This document shows positions 7,794-16,162 of a stretch of DNA of 64,000 bases, piece after piece; position 1 is the first letter of the stretch; each line of letters starts with the position of its first letter. The translations under genes and the position numbers were made by a program. Source of the stretch: Bacteroidota bacterium (lineage in GTDB: Bacteria > Bacteroidota > Bacteroidia > Flavobacteriales > Weeksellaceae). The notes beneath the pieces were generated by a model that saw only the letters and a list, made by a program, of their open reading frames with translations, was not told where the DNA came from and searched no databases. Location of the stretch: NCBI GenBank assembly GCA_023458415.1, contig JAEWZO010000028.1, forward strand, positions 1-64,000, read 5' to 3'.

Positions 7794-9638
7794 ATGATTA
7801 AGATATTCTCCGCCGTCTTCACATTGGTTTTCGCACTGTTTTCAGCACAGCAAAATGCTTACTATCAACAGTTTGCAAAATACACCATGGAAATTGATGT
7901 GGACGCTCCCAATTTCACTTACGACGGAAAGCAAACGCTTCAATACACCAATAATTCTCCTGATGAATTAAAAGTAGTTTACTTCCATTTATACTGGAAT
8001 GCATTTAAATCCGGTTCAATGATGGATCAGCGTACTGCAAACCAAGGGAAAAACGGAGACTCTCGACTTCAGGTAAACGGAATATCCCGACTAGGCGCCA
8101 TTCCGGAAAATGAAGAAGGTGCGCAGAACATCAAATGGATAAAGCAGAACGGCAAGGACCTGAAGTTTGAAATTCAGGAAACGATTATGAAAGTTTATCT
8201 GGATCAGCCGATCAAGCCAAAATCCACAACGACTTTCACTATGGAATGGGACGCAGTAATCCCAATGCAAATCAGAAGATCGGGAAGAAATAACCGTGAA
8301 GGAATTGACATGTCGATGACGCAATGGTATCCAAAAATTGCTGAGTACGATTATGAGGGTTGGGCAACGTTTGATTATGTTGGCCGGGAATTTCACGCTC
8401 CGTTTTCAGATTATGATATCAGTATAAAAATTCATAAAGATTACATTATCGGTGCAGGAGGAACTTTGCAGAATCCACTAGAAGTGAAAGGTTACGACGC
8501 AAAAGCTTCAGTTAAAGCAGATTCCCGCGGAAAAGCAACCTGGAAATGGAAAGCAGAAAACATTCTGGATTTTGCATGGGCAGCAGACAGGGATTACACA
8601 GTAGAAAGCTTTACCGTTCTTGATGGACCAAAAATCTACTACGTATACCAAAAAAATGAGAAAACTAAACTTTGGGAGCAGAGCAAACCGTATGTAACCA
8701 AGTTTTTCCAGATTATGAATGCGCAAATGGGAAGATATCCTTATCCATCCTACTCCTTTATACAGGGTGGTGACGGCGGAATGGAATACGGAATGTGCAC
8801 ATTGATAATGGGAGAAGGCAGAAGTTTTGAAGGATTGGTTGGATTGATGGTTCACGAAGCGGGACATACCTGGAACCAACAGGTTTTAGCCTACAACGAA
8901 AGCATGCGTCCTTGGATGGATGAAGGATTTACAAGCTATTATGACGATTTGATTATGCATCAGCTGTTTCCACCTGCAGAACCGCTTCCTAATCCTTTTG
9001 TTGGAACCATCAACAGTTATATCAACTTTACCAAAAGAGGGATTGAAGAACCTGCAGTTTGGTTGGGAGATCACCACGATAATTCCAGCGCATACAGTGT
9101 AGCAACTTATACGAAAGGAAATATTTATCTGGTCCAACTAGGTTATATTATGGGAGAAAAGAATCTTCAGATGGTAATGAAAGACTTCTACAATACTTGG
9201 AAAATGAAGCATCCAACTGATAAAGATTTTCTTCATACGGCACAAAGAATTTCTGGAATGGATTTGAAATGGTTCCATCATTACTGGATCAACACCACTA
9301 AAACCATTGATTACGCGATAAGAAATGTAGTGTACAACGAATCTTCAACGACGATTACGTTAGCTAACAACGGAACCATCCCGATGCCAATTGATTTTTC
9401 GGTACTTACGAAGGATAAAAAAGTGATGAATTATCACATTCCGACCAACCTGACAAGAAGCTGGAAAGAAAATGATATTTACGGTGACTTCAGCACACTT
9501 TCTTACTGGCCATGGACACAAAAGGATTACACGATAACCATTCCTTTTAACAAATCTCAGATTTCAGTATTGGGAATTGATTTTTCCCAGAGAATGGCGG
9601 ACGTAAATCCTGATAATAATTTCATAGAAGTTAAGTAA
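7794..9638 (+). CDS. M1-family zinc metallopeptidase, secreted
   Basis: Probable exported aminopeptidase of the gluzincin M1 clan. Seen: a signal peptide (MIKIFSAVFTLVFALFSAQQ, cleavage near residue 18), an N-terminal beta domain with YDGKQTLQYTNNS, the GGMEYGM substrate-binding motif (GAMEN-like, about residue 327), zinc ligands HEAGH at about 353-357 and the third ligand Glu in WMDEGFTSY about 20 residues later. The 614-aa length is close to other bacteroidetal M1 enzymes with a short C-terminal domain. No type IX secretion C-terminal signal is evident, so it is probably periplasmic. It is followed after 19 bp by coaX. Confidence 0.93.
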   Translation: MIKIFSAVFTLVFALFSAQQNAYYQQFAKYTMEIDVDAPNFTYDGKQTLQYTNNSPDELKVVYFHLYWNAFKSGSMMDQRTANQGKNGDSRLQVNGISRLGAIPENEEGAQNIKWIKQNGKDLKFEIQETIMKVYLDQPIKPKSTTTFTMEWDAVIPMQIRRSGRNNREGIDMSMTQWYPKIAEYDYEGWATFDYVGREFHAPFSDYDISIKIHKDYIIGAGGTLQNPLEVKGYDAKASVKADSRGKATWKWKAENILDFAWAADRDYTVESFTVLDGPKIYYVYQKNEKTKLWEQSKPYVTKFFQIMNAQMGRYPYPSYSFIQGGDGGMEYGMCTLIMGEGRSFEGLVGLMVHEAGHTWNQQVLAYNESMRPWMDEGFTSYYDDLIMHQLFPPAEPLPNPFVGTINSYINFTKRGIEEPAVWLGDHHDNSSAYSVATYTKGNIYLVQLGYIMGEKNLQMVMKDFYNTWKMKHPTDKDFLHTAQRISGMDLKWFHHYWINTTKTIDYAIRNVVYNESSTTITLANNGTIPMPIDFSVLTKDKKVMNYHIPTNLTRSWKENDIYGDFSTLSYWPWTQKDYTITIPFNKSQISVLGIDFSQRMADVNPDNNFIEVK

Positions 9639-9657
9639 AACTAAAAATTAAGTTGAA

Positions 9658-10416
9658 TTGAATTCAATCGTAATTAACATTGGTAATACCAATATCCGCT
9701 TTGGCCTTTTTGCCGATGATAACTGTGATATTTCATGGGTAATCAACACAAAACCATACCGAACTAGCGACGAACTTTTCGTACAGTTTCTCACGTTATA
9801 TCAGTATTACAAAATTGATGTTGAGAAAATCGATAAAGTAATTATCGGCTCGGTCGTGCCGCAATTAACGTACGATATCACTAGAGCCATCAACAAAATT
9901 CACAACCAGACTCCTGTTTTGGTTGACCGAACTACTAAATCGGAAATCGAACCCAAATCAAAACAGATGGGTACAGATATTTATGCGAACCTCGTTGCTG
10001 CACATCATTTGTATCCGGACAGAAAAAAAATTGTGCTTGATTTTGGCACCGCGCTTACTGCTTCCTGTCTTTCTGAAACTGGCGAAACTTTAGGAGTAAT
10101 CATTGCTCCGGGAATTATCACTTCTCTGAATTCCTTGGTTGGACAAACTGCACAACTTCCGGAAATTGAACTGGTAAAACCTAAAACTGTTCTTGGATTG
10201 GATACGGTTTCATGCATGCAGAGCGGAATGGTGTACGGTTTTTTGGGAATGGTAGAAGGATTTATCGACAGAATAAATGAAGAAGTAAAGGATGACTGTT
10301 TTGTAGTGGCAACCGGCGGAGTTTCTCATGTGTATAAACCTCTGACAGAGAAAATTCACGTTGCGGACCGGCTTCATACCTTGAAAGGACTTTATTTTCT
10401 GGGTAGAAATCTCTAA
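9658..10416 (+). CDS. coaX: Type III pantothenate kinase
   Basis: Phosphorylates pantothenate, the first step of coenzyme A synthesis, in the cytoplasm. The start is TTG at 9658; no ATG or GTG gives the conserved N-terminus. Visible motifs: INIGNTNIRFGLF (residues 6-18) corresponding to the family's DxGNT phosphate motif, TDIYANLVAAHHLYP, LDFGTALTASC with the catalytic Asp, and the Gly-rich VATGGVSHVY. The 252-aa length is typical. Odd: the first motif has Asn where the family normally has Asp. It follows the M1 peptidase by 19 bp and converges on tadA with 4 bp between stop codons. Confidence 0.93.
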   Translation: MNSIVINIGNTNIRFGLFADDNCDISWVINTKPYRTSDELFVQFLTLYQYYKIDVEKIDKVIIGSVVPQLTYDITRAINKIHNQTPVLVDRTTKSEIEPKSKQMGTDIYANLVAAHHLYPDRKKIVLDFGTALTASCLSETGETLGVIIAPGIITSLNSLVGQTAQLPEIELVKPKTVLGLDTVSCMQSGMVYGFLGMVEGFIDRINEEVKDDCFVVATGGVSHVYKPLTEKIHVADRLHTLKGLYFLGRNL

Positions 10417-10420
10417 AAAT

Positions 10421-10858
10421 TTATCTCTTGCTCCGGAAGAATTCCTTAACGATTTGGGAACATTCGTTTTCCATCACTCCGACTATCATTTCGGTTTTGG
10501 GATGAAGCGACAGATGTTTGTTGATAAAGCCACGCTGCTCGTCTCGTGCTCCGATTACAATTTTTGAAATTTGCGCCCAATTCAGTGCACCGCAACACAT
10601 TACGCATGGCTCCAATGTAACGTACATTGTGCAGTTTTTCAGGTATTTTCCACCTAGAAAATTTGCTGCGGAAGTGATTGCCTGCATTTCCGCATGCGCA
10701 GTTACATCGTTTAAAGTTTCCGTAAGGTTATGCACTCTTGCAATAACTCTGTTTTGGGCCACAATAACGCAGCCAATCGGGACCTCATCTTTTTCAAGGG
10801 CAGACTCTGCTTCATGCAGGGCAATTTTCATAAAATATTCGTCTGTAAACATATGCAT
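10421..10858 (-). CDS. tadA: tRNA-specific adenosine deaminase
   Basis: Deaminates A34 to inosine in tRNA-Arg(ACG), needed to decode CGN codons. Zinc and catalytic motifs are visible: HAEMQAI (His ligand and proton-shuttle Glu) and PCVMCCGAL (two Cys ligands). The 145-aa length is normal. Two in-frame ATG codons, at 10858 and 10852, are possible starts; the second (MFTDEYFM) aligns better with homologues. A terminator of the upstream outer-membrane gene lies directly before it, so the promoter must be very close or readthrough is used. Confidence 0.95.
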   Translation of the reverse strand: MHMFTDEYFMKIALHEAESALEKDEVPIGCVIVAQNRVIARVHNLTETLNDVTAHAEMQAITSAANFLGGKYLKNCTMYVTLEPCVMCCGALNWAQISKIVIGARDEQRGFINKHLSLHPKTEMIVGVMENECSQIVKEFFRSKR

Positions 10859-10861
10859 AGC

Positions 10862-10889
10862 AAAAGGTTCAGCAAAAAGCCGAACCTTT
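10862..10889 (-). terminator. Terminator between the barrel protein gene and tadA
   Basis: Stem AAAGGTTC / GAACCTTT with an 11-nt loop, with T-rich flanks. It lies 11 bp past the stop of the 10900-11454 gene and immediately before tadA. Confidence 0.75.
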
Positions 10890-10899
10890 TATTTAAATA

Positions 10900-11454
10900 T
10901 TAAAAACGGTACCCAATTCCGAGCATTCCTTTTCCTGTGATCACGCCATTATCGTATTCGGTGTCATTGCTGGTAAATCTTCGGCCAATTCCGGCACTTG
11001 CTTCGAACACAATATTTTTGCGTGCAACCCATTTACCACCAAAACCGATTCCTATTCCTACACTGGTATCACTTTTCTCTTGCCATGTTGGCGCACTATA
11101 ATCACCGGTGTACACATAATGATCATCCTTAATCAAGGTAATAGGAATAAAACCTTCCACGAAAAAACCTGATGCGTATTTTTTTCCAAAATACATTCTG
11201 TAATATGGGGAAATCTGACTGAATCTGTACGTATCGTCATCGTTTCCTAAATAAAACAACCCGTTTATACCAATTCCGGAAGTTTCGCTGAGAAGCCTTT
11301 CGTAGGAAACATTCAAAGCCGGAGCTGCAATAAGCTCGATGGGGCTCAACATTATGTCGTTCATTCTTCCATCAAAAGTAGCAGAAGTTTCGCTCTGCGC
11401 TGAAACCTGAAGAATTCCGACGCACACCACGAGTAGAGTAAGTACTTTTTTCAT
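10900..11454 (-). CDS. Small outer-membrane beta-barrel protein
   Basis: A 184-aa protein of unknown function. Seen: a signal peptide (MKKVLTLLVVCVGILQVSAQ), then alternating amphipathic strands with aromatic girdles (INGLFYLG, SPYYRMYFGKKYASGFFVEGF, FGGKWVA, FEASAGIG) and a C-terminal GMLGIGYRF ending in Phe, the usual signal for barrel insertion. Probably an 8-strand barrel. It is the last gene of an apparent three-gene unit: 12099-12710, 11473-12105, then this gene after 18 bp. Confidence 0.75.
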   Translation of the reverse strand: MKKVLTLLVVCVGILQVSAQSETSATFDGRMNDIMLSPIELIAAPALNVSYERLLSETSGIGINGLFYLGNDDDTYRFSQISPYYRMYFGKKYASGFFVEGFIPITLIKDDHYVYTGDYSAPTWQEKSDTSVGIGIGFGGKWVARKNIVFEASAGIGRRFTSNDTEYDNGVITGKGMLGIGYRF

Positions 11455-11472
11455 TCTATTAATTTTAAATAT

Positions 11473-12105
11473 TTATTGTAGATTCATAGACAATGGCAAC
11501 CGAAACCTGTACCGCACGGGTGTGCCGTTAATTTTTGCAGGTGTAAACCTGTCGGGTAAAAGATACATCGCAATTTCTGCCTGTCTGTTAAAGGTAAAAT
11601 TCTCACCTGCAGCTTTTACAGATCCGATGCTTCCATCTTTTTCCACCACGAATTCTACTGTTGTCGTAAGAACCGGAATTTGTGGAAGAACAGAATCAGA
11701 ATAGAAAATATCTGCAATCTGACTGCGCAGATTATTGAAACCTCCCGGATATTGAGCTTCCTGAGTAATCTGTTCTTTCCTTTTGATTTGAAGTTCCATC
11801 TCCTCAAGATTTTCAGCATAAAGCCACGAGAGATCTTCGCGGTTTTTAACTTTGATAAGTGCTCCGAGCAAAGCAGTATTCTGGACACTGTCGAGTTTTG
11901 CCATGAAAACGTCAAAATCTTTTTCAATCATCAGCTTTTCGGTTCTGTTATCTTCCTGCATAATTTTATTGCGGAACTGTTGACTCAGCATAAACCTCTG
12001 ATAATCGAAATAATCTTTCACCTGCTTGAACTCTTCATTCTGCTGTGCAGAAAAAATTCCGGCAGTAAAAAAAATAATAAGTAATAAATAAAAACGTGTT
12101 AACAT
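11473..12105 (-). CDS. Secreted protein with TonB C-terminal-like domain
   Basis: Unknown function, 210 aa. Seen: a signal peptide (MLTRFYLLLIIFFTAGIFSAQQ), a charged helical middle, and a C-terminal 75 residues (TVEFVVEKDGSIGSVKAAG ... RFTPAKINGTPVRYRFRLPL) resembling the TonB C-terminal fold. It lacks the N-terminal transmembrane anchor and Pro-rich spacer of a true TonB, so it is more likely a periplasmic protein that reuses the fold. The start overlaps the stop of the upstream gene by 7 nt, suggesting translational coupling. Confidence 0.7.
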   Translation of the reverse strand: MLTRFYLLLIIFFTAGIFSAQQNEEFKQVKDYFDYQRFMLSQQFRNKIMQEDNRTEKLMIEKDFDVFMAKLDSVQNTALLGALIKVKNREDLSWLYAENLEEMELQIKRKEQITQEAQYPGGFNNLRSQIADIFYSDSVLPQIPVLTTTVEFVVEKDGSIGSVKAAGENFTFNRQAEIAMYLLPDRFTPAKINGTPVRYRFRLPLSMNLQ

Positions 12106-12710
12106 TTCTCGTATTTCCAGTTTCTGCCCTTTCCTTCAGAGATCCATTCTATTGCCTGCTGCAGACGTTTATTTCTTGTGGCTTCTGTTTTAGCATCTGT
12201 AATCCACATGATATATTCTTTACGGAATGAAGGTGATGCTTCATCAAAAACTTTCTTTGCCGCAGCATTGTTTTCAAGCTCTTCCTTAAAATAATCAGGA
12301 AGTTCGACTTCTGTTTTTTTTGGCGGTTGTTTTTTAATCGTAACTCCCATATCGGTTAACTCCATTGCTTCGCGGATGGCTTTCTGCAGCTGAACTTTTG
12401 TAGGCAAATCCGAAACGAGTTTAATTTTACCCAAAGAAAACATAGAATCTTTCTCACGGTCTTTCGTAAGTTCTTTCATAGTTTTCATTTCTTTTTCCAA
12501 CCAAAACCCAAAAGAACAATGCGATTTATGCGCCGCCATTGAACACAGAATTTTTCCTTTGTACATAAAGTTAGGAAAACTCCACTTCCATCCTTCTTCC
12601 ACTTCAGGACAGGTTTCGTGAATGATCTCACGAAGATGTATCATGATAGGTTTTGCAAAGTCCTGAGCGTTGCTTATGTACTCATCAATCCGTGGATCCA
12701 GTGTTGACAT
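12099..12710 (-). CDS. YdeI/OmpD-associated family protein with DUF1801 domain
   Basis: Cytoplasmic 203-aa protein. The N-terminal part (about 15-115) is a DUF1801/YdhG-type domain (HLREIIHETCPEVEEGWKWSFPNFMYKGKILCSM). The C-terminal 70 residues carry the YdeI-associated motif (LPDYFKEEL ... FRKEYIMWITDAKTEATRNKR). The biochemical role is unknown; in Bacillus the YdeI family has been linked to envelope or peptide stress. It starts the unit leading to the TonB-like and barrel proteins. No exact -7 box is visible; the nearest is TAAATTTC on minus at 12716-12723. Confidence 0.85.
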   Translation of the reverse strand: MSTLDPRIDEYISNAQDFAKPIMIHLREIIHETCPEVEEGWKWSFPNFMYKGKILCSMAAHKSHCSFGFWLEKEMKTMKELTKDREKDSMFSLGKIKLVSDLPTKVQLQKAIREAMELTDMGVTIKKQPPKKTEVELPDYFKEELENNAAAKKVFDEASPSFRKEYIMWITDAKTEATRNKRLQQAIEWISEGKGRNWKYEKC

Positions 12711-12759
12711 CTGTATGAAATTTAGTAAGCTAAAAGTAAATAAAATAAATGATATGCAT

Positions 12760-12788
12760 AAAAAATCCCGAAAGAAAACCTTTCGGGA
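12760..12788 (-). terminator. Terminator of rplY
   Basis: Perfect 9-bp stem TCCCGAAAG (12766-12774) / CTTTCGGGA (12780-12788), loop AAAAC, followed on minus by TTTTT. Confidence 0.9.
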
Positions 12789-12814
12789 CTATTTGTAGAA
12801 ATGTTGTCTGAAAT

Positions 12815-13459
12815 TTATTCAGCTGCTGGAGCTTCTGCTGCCGGAGCATCTCCTTCAGCCGGAGCTGCTGTTTCTTCCTCATCTTCGTCTTCAGCACCTG
12901 CACCACCTTTCATTGCAGTTCTAGACATCTTCACAGCAACTACTACTGCGTTGTCCGGATGCATGAAAGAGAATCCTTCAGCTTTGATATCGCCCACATA
13001 AAATTTGTTACCAATTCTAAGCGGAGTAACATCAACAACGATTTCATCCGGCAAGTTTGCAGGGATCGCTTTGATTCTCAGTTTTCTGAAAGACTGACGA
13101 AGAACACCACCCGCAACAACACCTTTTGCACGTCCGGTAATTCTCACAGGAACTTCCATAATTACAGGCTTATCGTCTGCAAGCTGATAGAAATCAACAT
13201 GAAGAATTTTGTCTGTAATCGGGTGGAACTGGATATCCTGAAGTACTGCAGGAATAGTTTCACCATCAATAACAAGCTCAGCTGTGTGTGCTTCAGGAGT
13301 GTAAACCAGGTTTTTGAATGACTTCTCTTCAGTAGAGAAGTTCAAAGGTTCTTTTCCTCCGTAAACAACACAAGGAACTAGCTCAGCATCACGTAAAGCT
13401 TTTGTAGACTTTTTGCCCACGCTTTCTCTTTTTGTACCTTGAATTGTAATAGATTTCAT
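12815..13459 (-). CDS. rplY: 50S ribosomal protein L25 (Ctc form)
   Basis: 5S rRNA-binding ribosomal protein. The 214-aa length indicates the long Ctc form: an N-terminal L25 domain (residues 1-90), a TL5-type beta domain (90-185, including [25 protein letters not shown]), and an acidic Ala/Glu/Pro-rich tail from about 188. It has its own -7 box and terminator. Downstream of prs in the same direction, the usual prs-ctc order. Confidence 0.97.
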   Translation of the reverse strand: MKSITIQGTKRESVGKKSTKALRDAELVPCVVYGGKEPLNFSTEEKSFKNLVYTPEAHTAELVIDGETIPAVLQDIQFHPITDKILHVDFYQLADDKPVIMEVPVRITGRAKGVVAGGVLRQSFRKLRIKAIPANLPDEIVVDVTPLRIGNKFYVGDIKAEGFSFMHPDNAVVVAVKMSRTAMKGGAGAEDEDEEETAAPAEGDAPAAEAPAAE

Positions 13460-13486
13460 TACTTAAATAATTAAATTTTGAGAGTG

Positions 13487-13494
13487 CAAAAATA
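13487..13494 (-). promoter_or_regulatory. -7 box of rplY
   Basis: CAAAAATA on plus, TATTTTTG on minus, an exact TANNTTTG match 27 bp before the start. Confidence 0.6.
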
Positions 13495-13500
13495 ATAAAA

Positions 13501-13532
13501 AATTCCGAATCTACAATTGAAGATCCGGAATT
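13501..13532 (-). terminator. Terminator of prs
   Basis: 12-bp stem with one mismatch (13501-13512 / 13521-13532, AATTCCGaATCT / AGATcCGGAATT), followed on minus by TTTTTTA. It lies between the prs stop and the rplY promoter. Confidence 0.8.
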
Positions 13533-13558
13533 ATTTGTTTTATCTTTTTGATTATCTG

Positions 13559-14494
13559 CTAAATGATAAACTTTTCACTGATGGATTTATGTTCGTGAAC
13601 CATTTTCATCACATCGGCAAAAAGCGAAGCACAGCTCAGAACTTTAATTTTGGATGATAGATCTTTCACCGGAATGGTATCGGTTACAATAACTTCCTCC
13701 AACTGAGAATTATTGATATTGTCGTACGCTTTTCCAGAGAAAACTCCATGGGTTGCCATCGCACGTACCGATTTTGCACCGTTTGAGATAAGGATATCTG
13801 CAGCTTTGCAGAGTGTTCCGCCGGTATCAATCATATCGTCGATCAGGATGACATTTTTGTCTTTCACATCACCAATCAGGAACATTTCTTCTACAACATT
13901 GGCTTTTTTCCGTTCTTTATAAGCGATTACAACTTCAGCTCCAAGATGTCCTGCGTAATTTTTCGCTCTTTTTGCTCCACCCATATCCGGAGAAGCAATG
14001 GTAAGATTGTCAAGATTTAGTGATTGAATGTAATCAATAAAAATAGTGGAAGCATATAGATGATCAACCGGAATCTCAAAGAATCCCTGAATCTGATCTG
14101 CGTGAAGATCCATCGTCATAATTCTTGTTGCGCCCGCTGCTGTAAGAAGATTAGCCACAAGTTTTGCTCCGATTGGTGCTCTTGGTTTGTCCTTCCTGTC
14201 CTGTCTTGCTAAACCGTAGTACGGAATTACAACTGTGATGTTCTTTGCTGATGCGCGTTTCGCAGCATCAATCATAAGCAGAAGCTCCAGAAGATTATCT
14301 GCCGGCGGAAATGTGGATGCGATAAGAAAAACTCTTCCTCCACGAACCGACTGGTCTAAAACCGGCTCAAATTCTCCGTCGTTGAATTCCTGAAAGTTGA
14401 TTTTGCCAAGTTCCTGGCCATAATGCATTGCAATTTTTTCGGCCAATGCTTTACTTGTTCTGGTGGAAAACAAATAGGTTGCCTGATCTGCCAT
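13559..14494 (-). CDS. prs: Ribose-phosphate pyrophosphokinase
   Basis: Makes PRPP from ribose 5-phosphate and ATP, feeding purine, pyrimidine, His, Trp and NAD synthesis. The 311-aa length is normal. Visible: FNDGEFEP, the ATP-flexible loop YYGLARQDRKDKPRAPIGAK, the MDLHADQIQGFF segment, and the PRPP-binding loop VILIDDMIDTGGTL. It has its own promoter (14517-14524) and terminator. Confidence 0.98.
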   Translation of the reverse strand: MADQATYLFSTRTSKALAEKIAMHYGQELGKINFQEFNDGEFEPVLDQSVRGGRVFLIASTFPPADNLLELLLMIDAAKRASAKNITVVIPYYGLARQDRKDKPRAPIGAKLVANLLTAAGATRIMTMDLHADQIQGFFEIPVDHLYASTIFIDYIQSLNLDNLTIASPDMGGAKRAKNYAGHLGAEVVIAYKERKKANVVEEMFLIGDVKDKNVILIDDMIDTGGTLCKAADILISNGAKSVRAMATHGVFSGKAYDNINNSQLEEVIVTDTIPVKDLSSKIKVLSCASLFADVMKMVHEHKSISEKFII

Positions 14495-14516
14495 TTTTAC
14501 AGTTTTATTAGATATG

Positions 14517-14524
14517 CAAATTTA
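14517..14524 (-). promoter_or_regulatory. -7 box of prs
   Basis: CAAATTTA on plus, TAAATTTG on minus, 22 bp before the start codon. Confidence 0.6.
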
Positions 14525-14530
14525 AAAAAA

Positions 14531-14563
14531 ATAAAACCACCTGAATAAACAAGTGGTTTTAAA
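14531..14563 (-). terminator. Terminator of the porin/SGNH unit
   Basis: Stem AAAACCAC (14533-14540) / GTGGTTTT (14553-14560), followed on minus by ATTTTTTTT, 22 bp after the stop of the SGNH gene. Confidence 0.85.
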
Positions 14564-14585
14564 ATTATCATTTTTCATCTACAAC

Positions 14586-16148
14586 TTACGGGAAAGTAAC
14601 TCCTGAATAGCTGTTAACATTTACCTGCGGTAATGTTGATGAATATTTAGAATTGATTGCTTTGATGAATTCGTTTGCGATAAGAGCATAACCACGTCCT
14701 GTCATGTGAATACCATCCAATGAGAAAGTTCCTCCTGTTACGAAAGTAGTTGTATACTTCACCCCGTCGAACTGAATTCCAGAAGCACTGTGAAGCTCAC
14801 CCATTTTCTTATTCGCATCAACAAAAGCAAGGTTATACGCGGTTGCCAAACCACTGATTGCCTGATTGTAAGCTGCAACTGCCGTAGAAATGTTTGAGAT
14901 TTCTGTTTCAGTTAAAGAGAATCTGTCATGCAGTGGGAACGAAGCTCCTACGATAAACTGAGAACTTGCTGTTGGAGCCTGTCCTGTTAATGCATCTTTA
15001 CCCAATTCATTAGAAGCTGTTAAAAGAATAAGTTCACCTGGTTTTGCCTGTCTTGCCTGTCCAAAAGCATTTCCTAACATCGCCGCCTGTGGAGCCGGAT
15101 AACCGTTTGCTGTTAGCACCGCTGTAAGCTGAGCTGAAAGATTTGGCATTGAGTTATCTACGATAACAACCGGATTTTGTCCTGCAGCTACAAGATTAAA
15201 TCTTTCACCTGCACCAAGATAAGTAAGTGCAGCTTTCAATGGCTGATAAAGTGATGAGTTAAGCGTTTGAGCTGTTGCTGCATCCAAAGCGATTTCGTTA
15301 TAACGAACTCTTGTAAAATACGGAATTGTAGTTACATTCGGAATATTGGCAATTACACCTTTAGTAGATCCCACACTTGCAAGACCATCAAGCATTCCTT
15401 TAATAGCACCACCTACAACTTGAGGATCTGAAATATCATTTCCTTTGTATGTTGCAGGATTCAGGTTTCCTGTCTGAACAACTGCAGGAGTATAAGTTGT
15501 AACTCCATTTACCGTTTGCGAGTTCATACCGCCATTGGTTGCGTAAGAAAGTACATCGTTATTTCCAATCCACATTGAGAAGAAGGTTGGCTGCATTTCC
15601 ATCGCATCACTGATTACCGATGAAGTCGCAGGGTTTTTAGCAAAACGTACGAAGTATGGATTTGCAGCTCCTACAGCAAGGTTCGCCGGATTACCGTAAC
15701 CTTGGAAAACCAAGTGATACGATTTAGCTCCCGGAACTCCCATATTATTGTAAGGCCCCTGTGCGTAAATATTCTGCAATGTTGTCGTTCCGGTTCCTTC
15801 AGCAACTCCAACTCCCATTTGAGGCGTTAGAATTCTTTTGTTCAGAAATCCAACAGAAGGCATTCCACCCAATTCATCGGACATTAACGGTTGCTTGAAC
15901 TCACCGCCACCGGCAAGTTTCATCTGCGTAGCAATCATGTTCGGGAAAGATTCAACCTGCCCTGTAATATAAAGTGCTCCGTCTCTGTAACCACTTGTAA
16001 GTGAATTTCCGATCGCAACATATCTGGTGAAATCTGCCTGACCCGCAGTAACCGGAATCGAAGTTACATCCTGTTCAAAATCTGTTTCACAGCTTACCGT
16101 GAATAGTAATGCCGAAACAGCTAATGTTGAAATTAATATTTTTTTCAT
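14586..16148 (-). CDS. SGNH/GDSL-family lipoprotein hydrolase
   Basis: Probable outer-membrane or periplasmic lipid esterase. Seen: a lipoprotein signal with Cys20 (LLFTVSC), block I GNSL at residues 47-50 (GDSL-like, Ser49 nucleophile), block III WIGNNDVLSY (Gly and Asn of the oxyanion hole), and the C-terminal block V SLDGIHMTGRG with catalytic Asp and His. At 520 aa it is larger than minimal GDSL enzymes because of Ala/Thr/Gly-rich insertions. It follows a FadL-family porin by 14 bp, so esterase and lipid transport are probably coupled: hydrolysis releases fatty acids for the channel (inference). Confidence 0.88.
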   Translation of the reverse strand: MKKILISTLAVSALLFTVSCETDFEQDVTSIPVTAGQADFTRYVAIGNSLTSGYRDGALYITGQVESFPNMIATQMKLAGGGEFKQPLMSDELGGMPSVGFLNKRILTPQMGVGVAEGTGTTTLQNIYAQGPYNNMGVPGAKSYHLVFQGYGNPANLAVGAANPYFVRFAKNPATSSVISDAMEMQPTFFSMWIGNNDVLSYATNGGMNSQTVNGVTTYTPAVVQTGNLNPATYKGNDISDPQVVGGAIKGMLDGLASVGSTKGVIANIPNVTTIPYFTRVRYNEIALDAATAQTLNSSLYQPLKAALTYLGAGERFNLVAAGQNPVVIVDNSMPNLSAQLTAVLTANGYPAPQAAMLGNAFGQARQAKPGELILLTASNELGKDALTGQAPTASSQFIVGASFPLHDRFSLTETEISNISTAVAAYNQAISGLATAYNLAFVDANKKMGELHSASGIQFDGVKYTTTFVTGGTFSLDGIHMTGRGYALIANEFIKAINSKYSSTLPQVNVNSYSGVTFP

Positions 16149-16162
16149 AATTAATTTAATGC

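Noticed and set aside
12815..12890. Ala/Glu/Pro repeat as a possible minisatellite
   Set aside because: It is the normal acidic tail of the Ctc form of L25.
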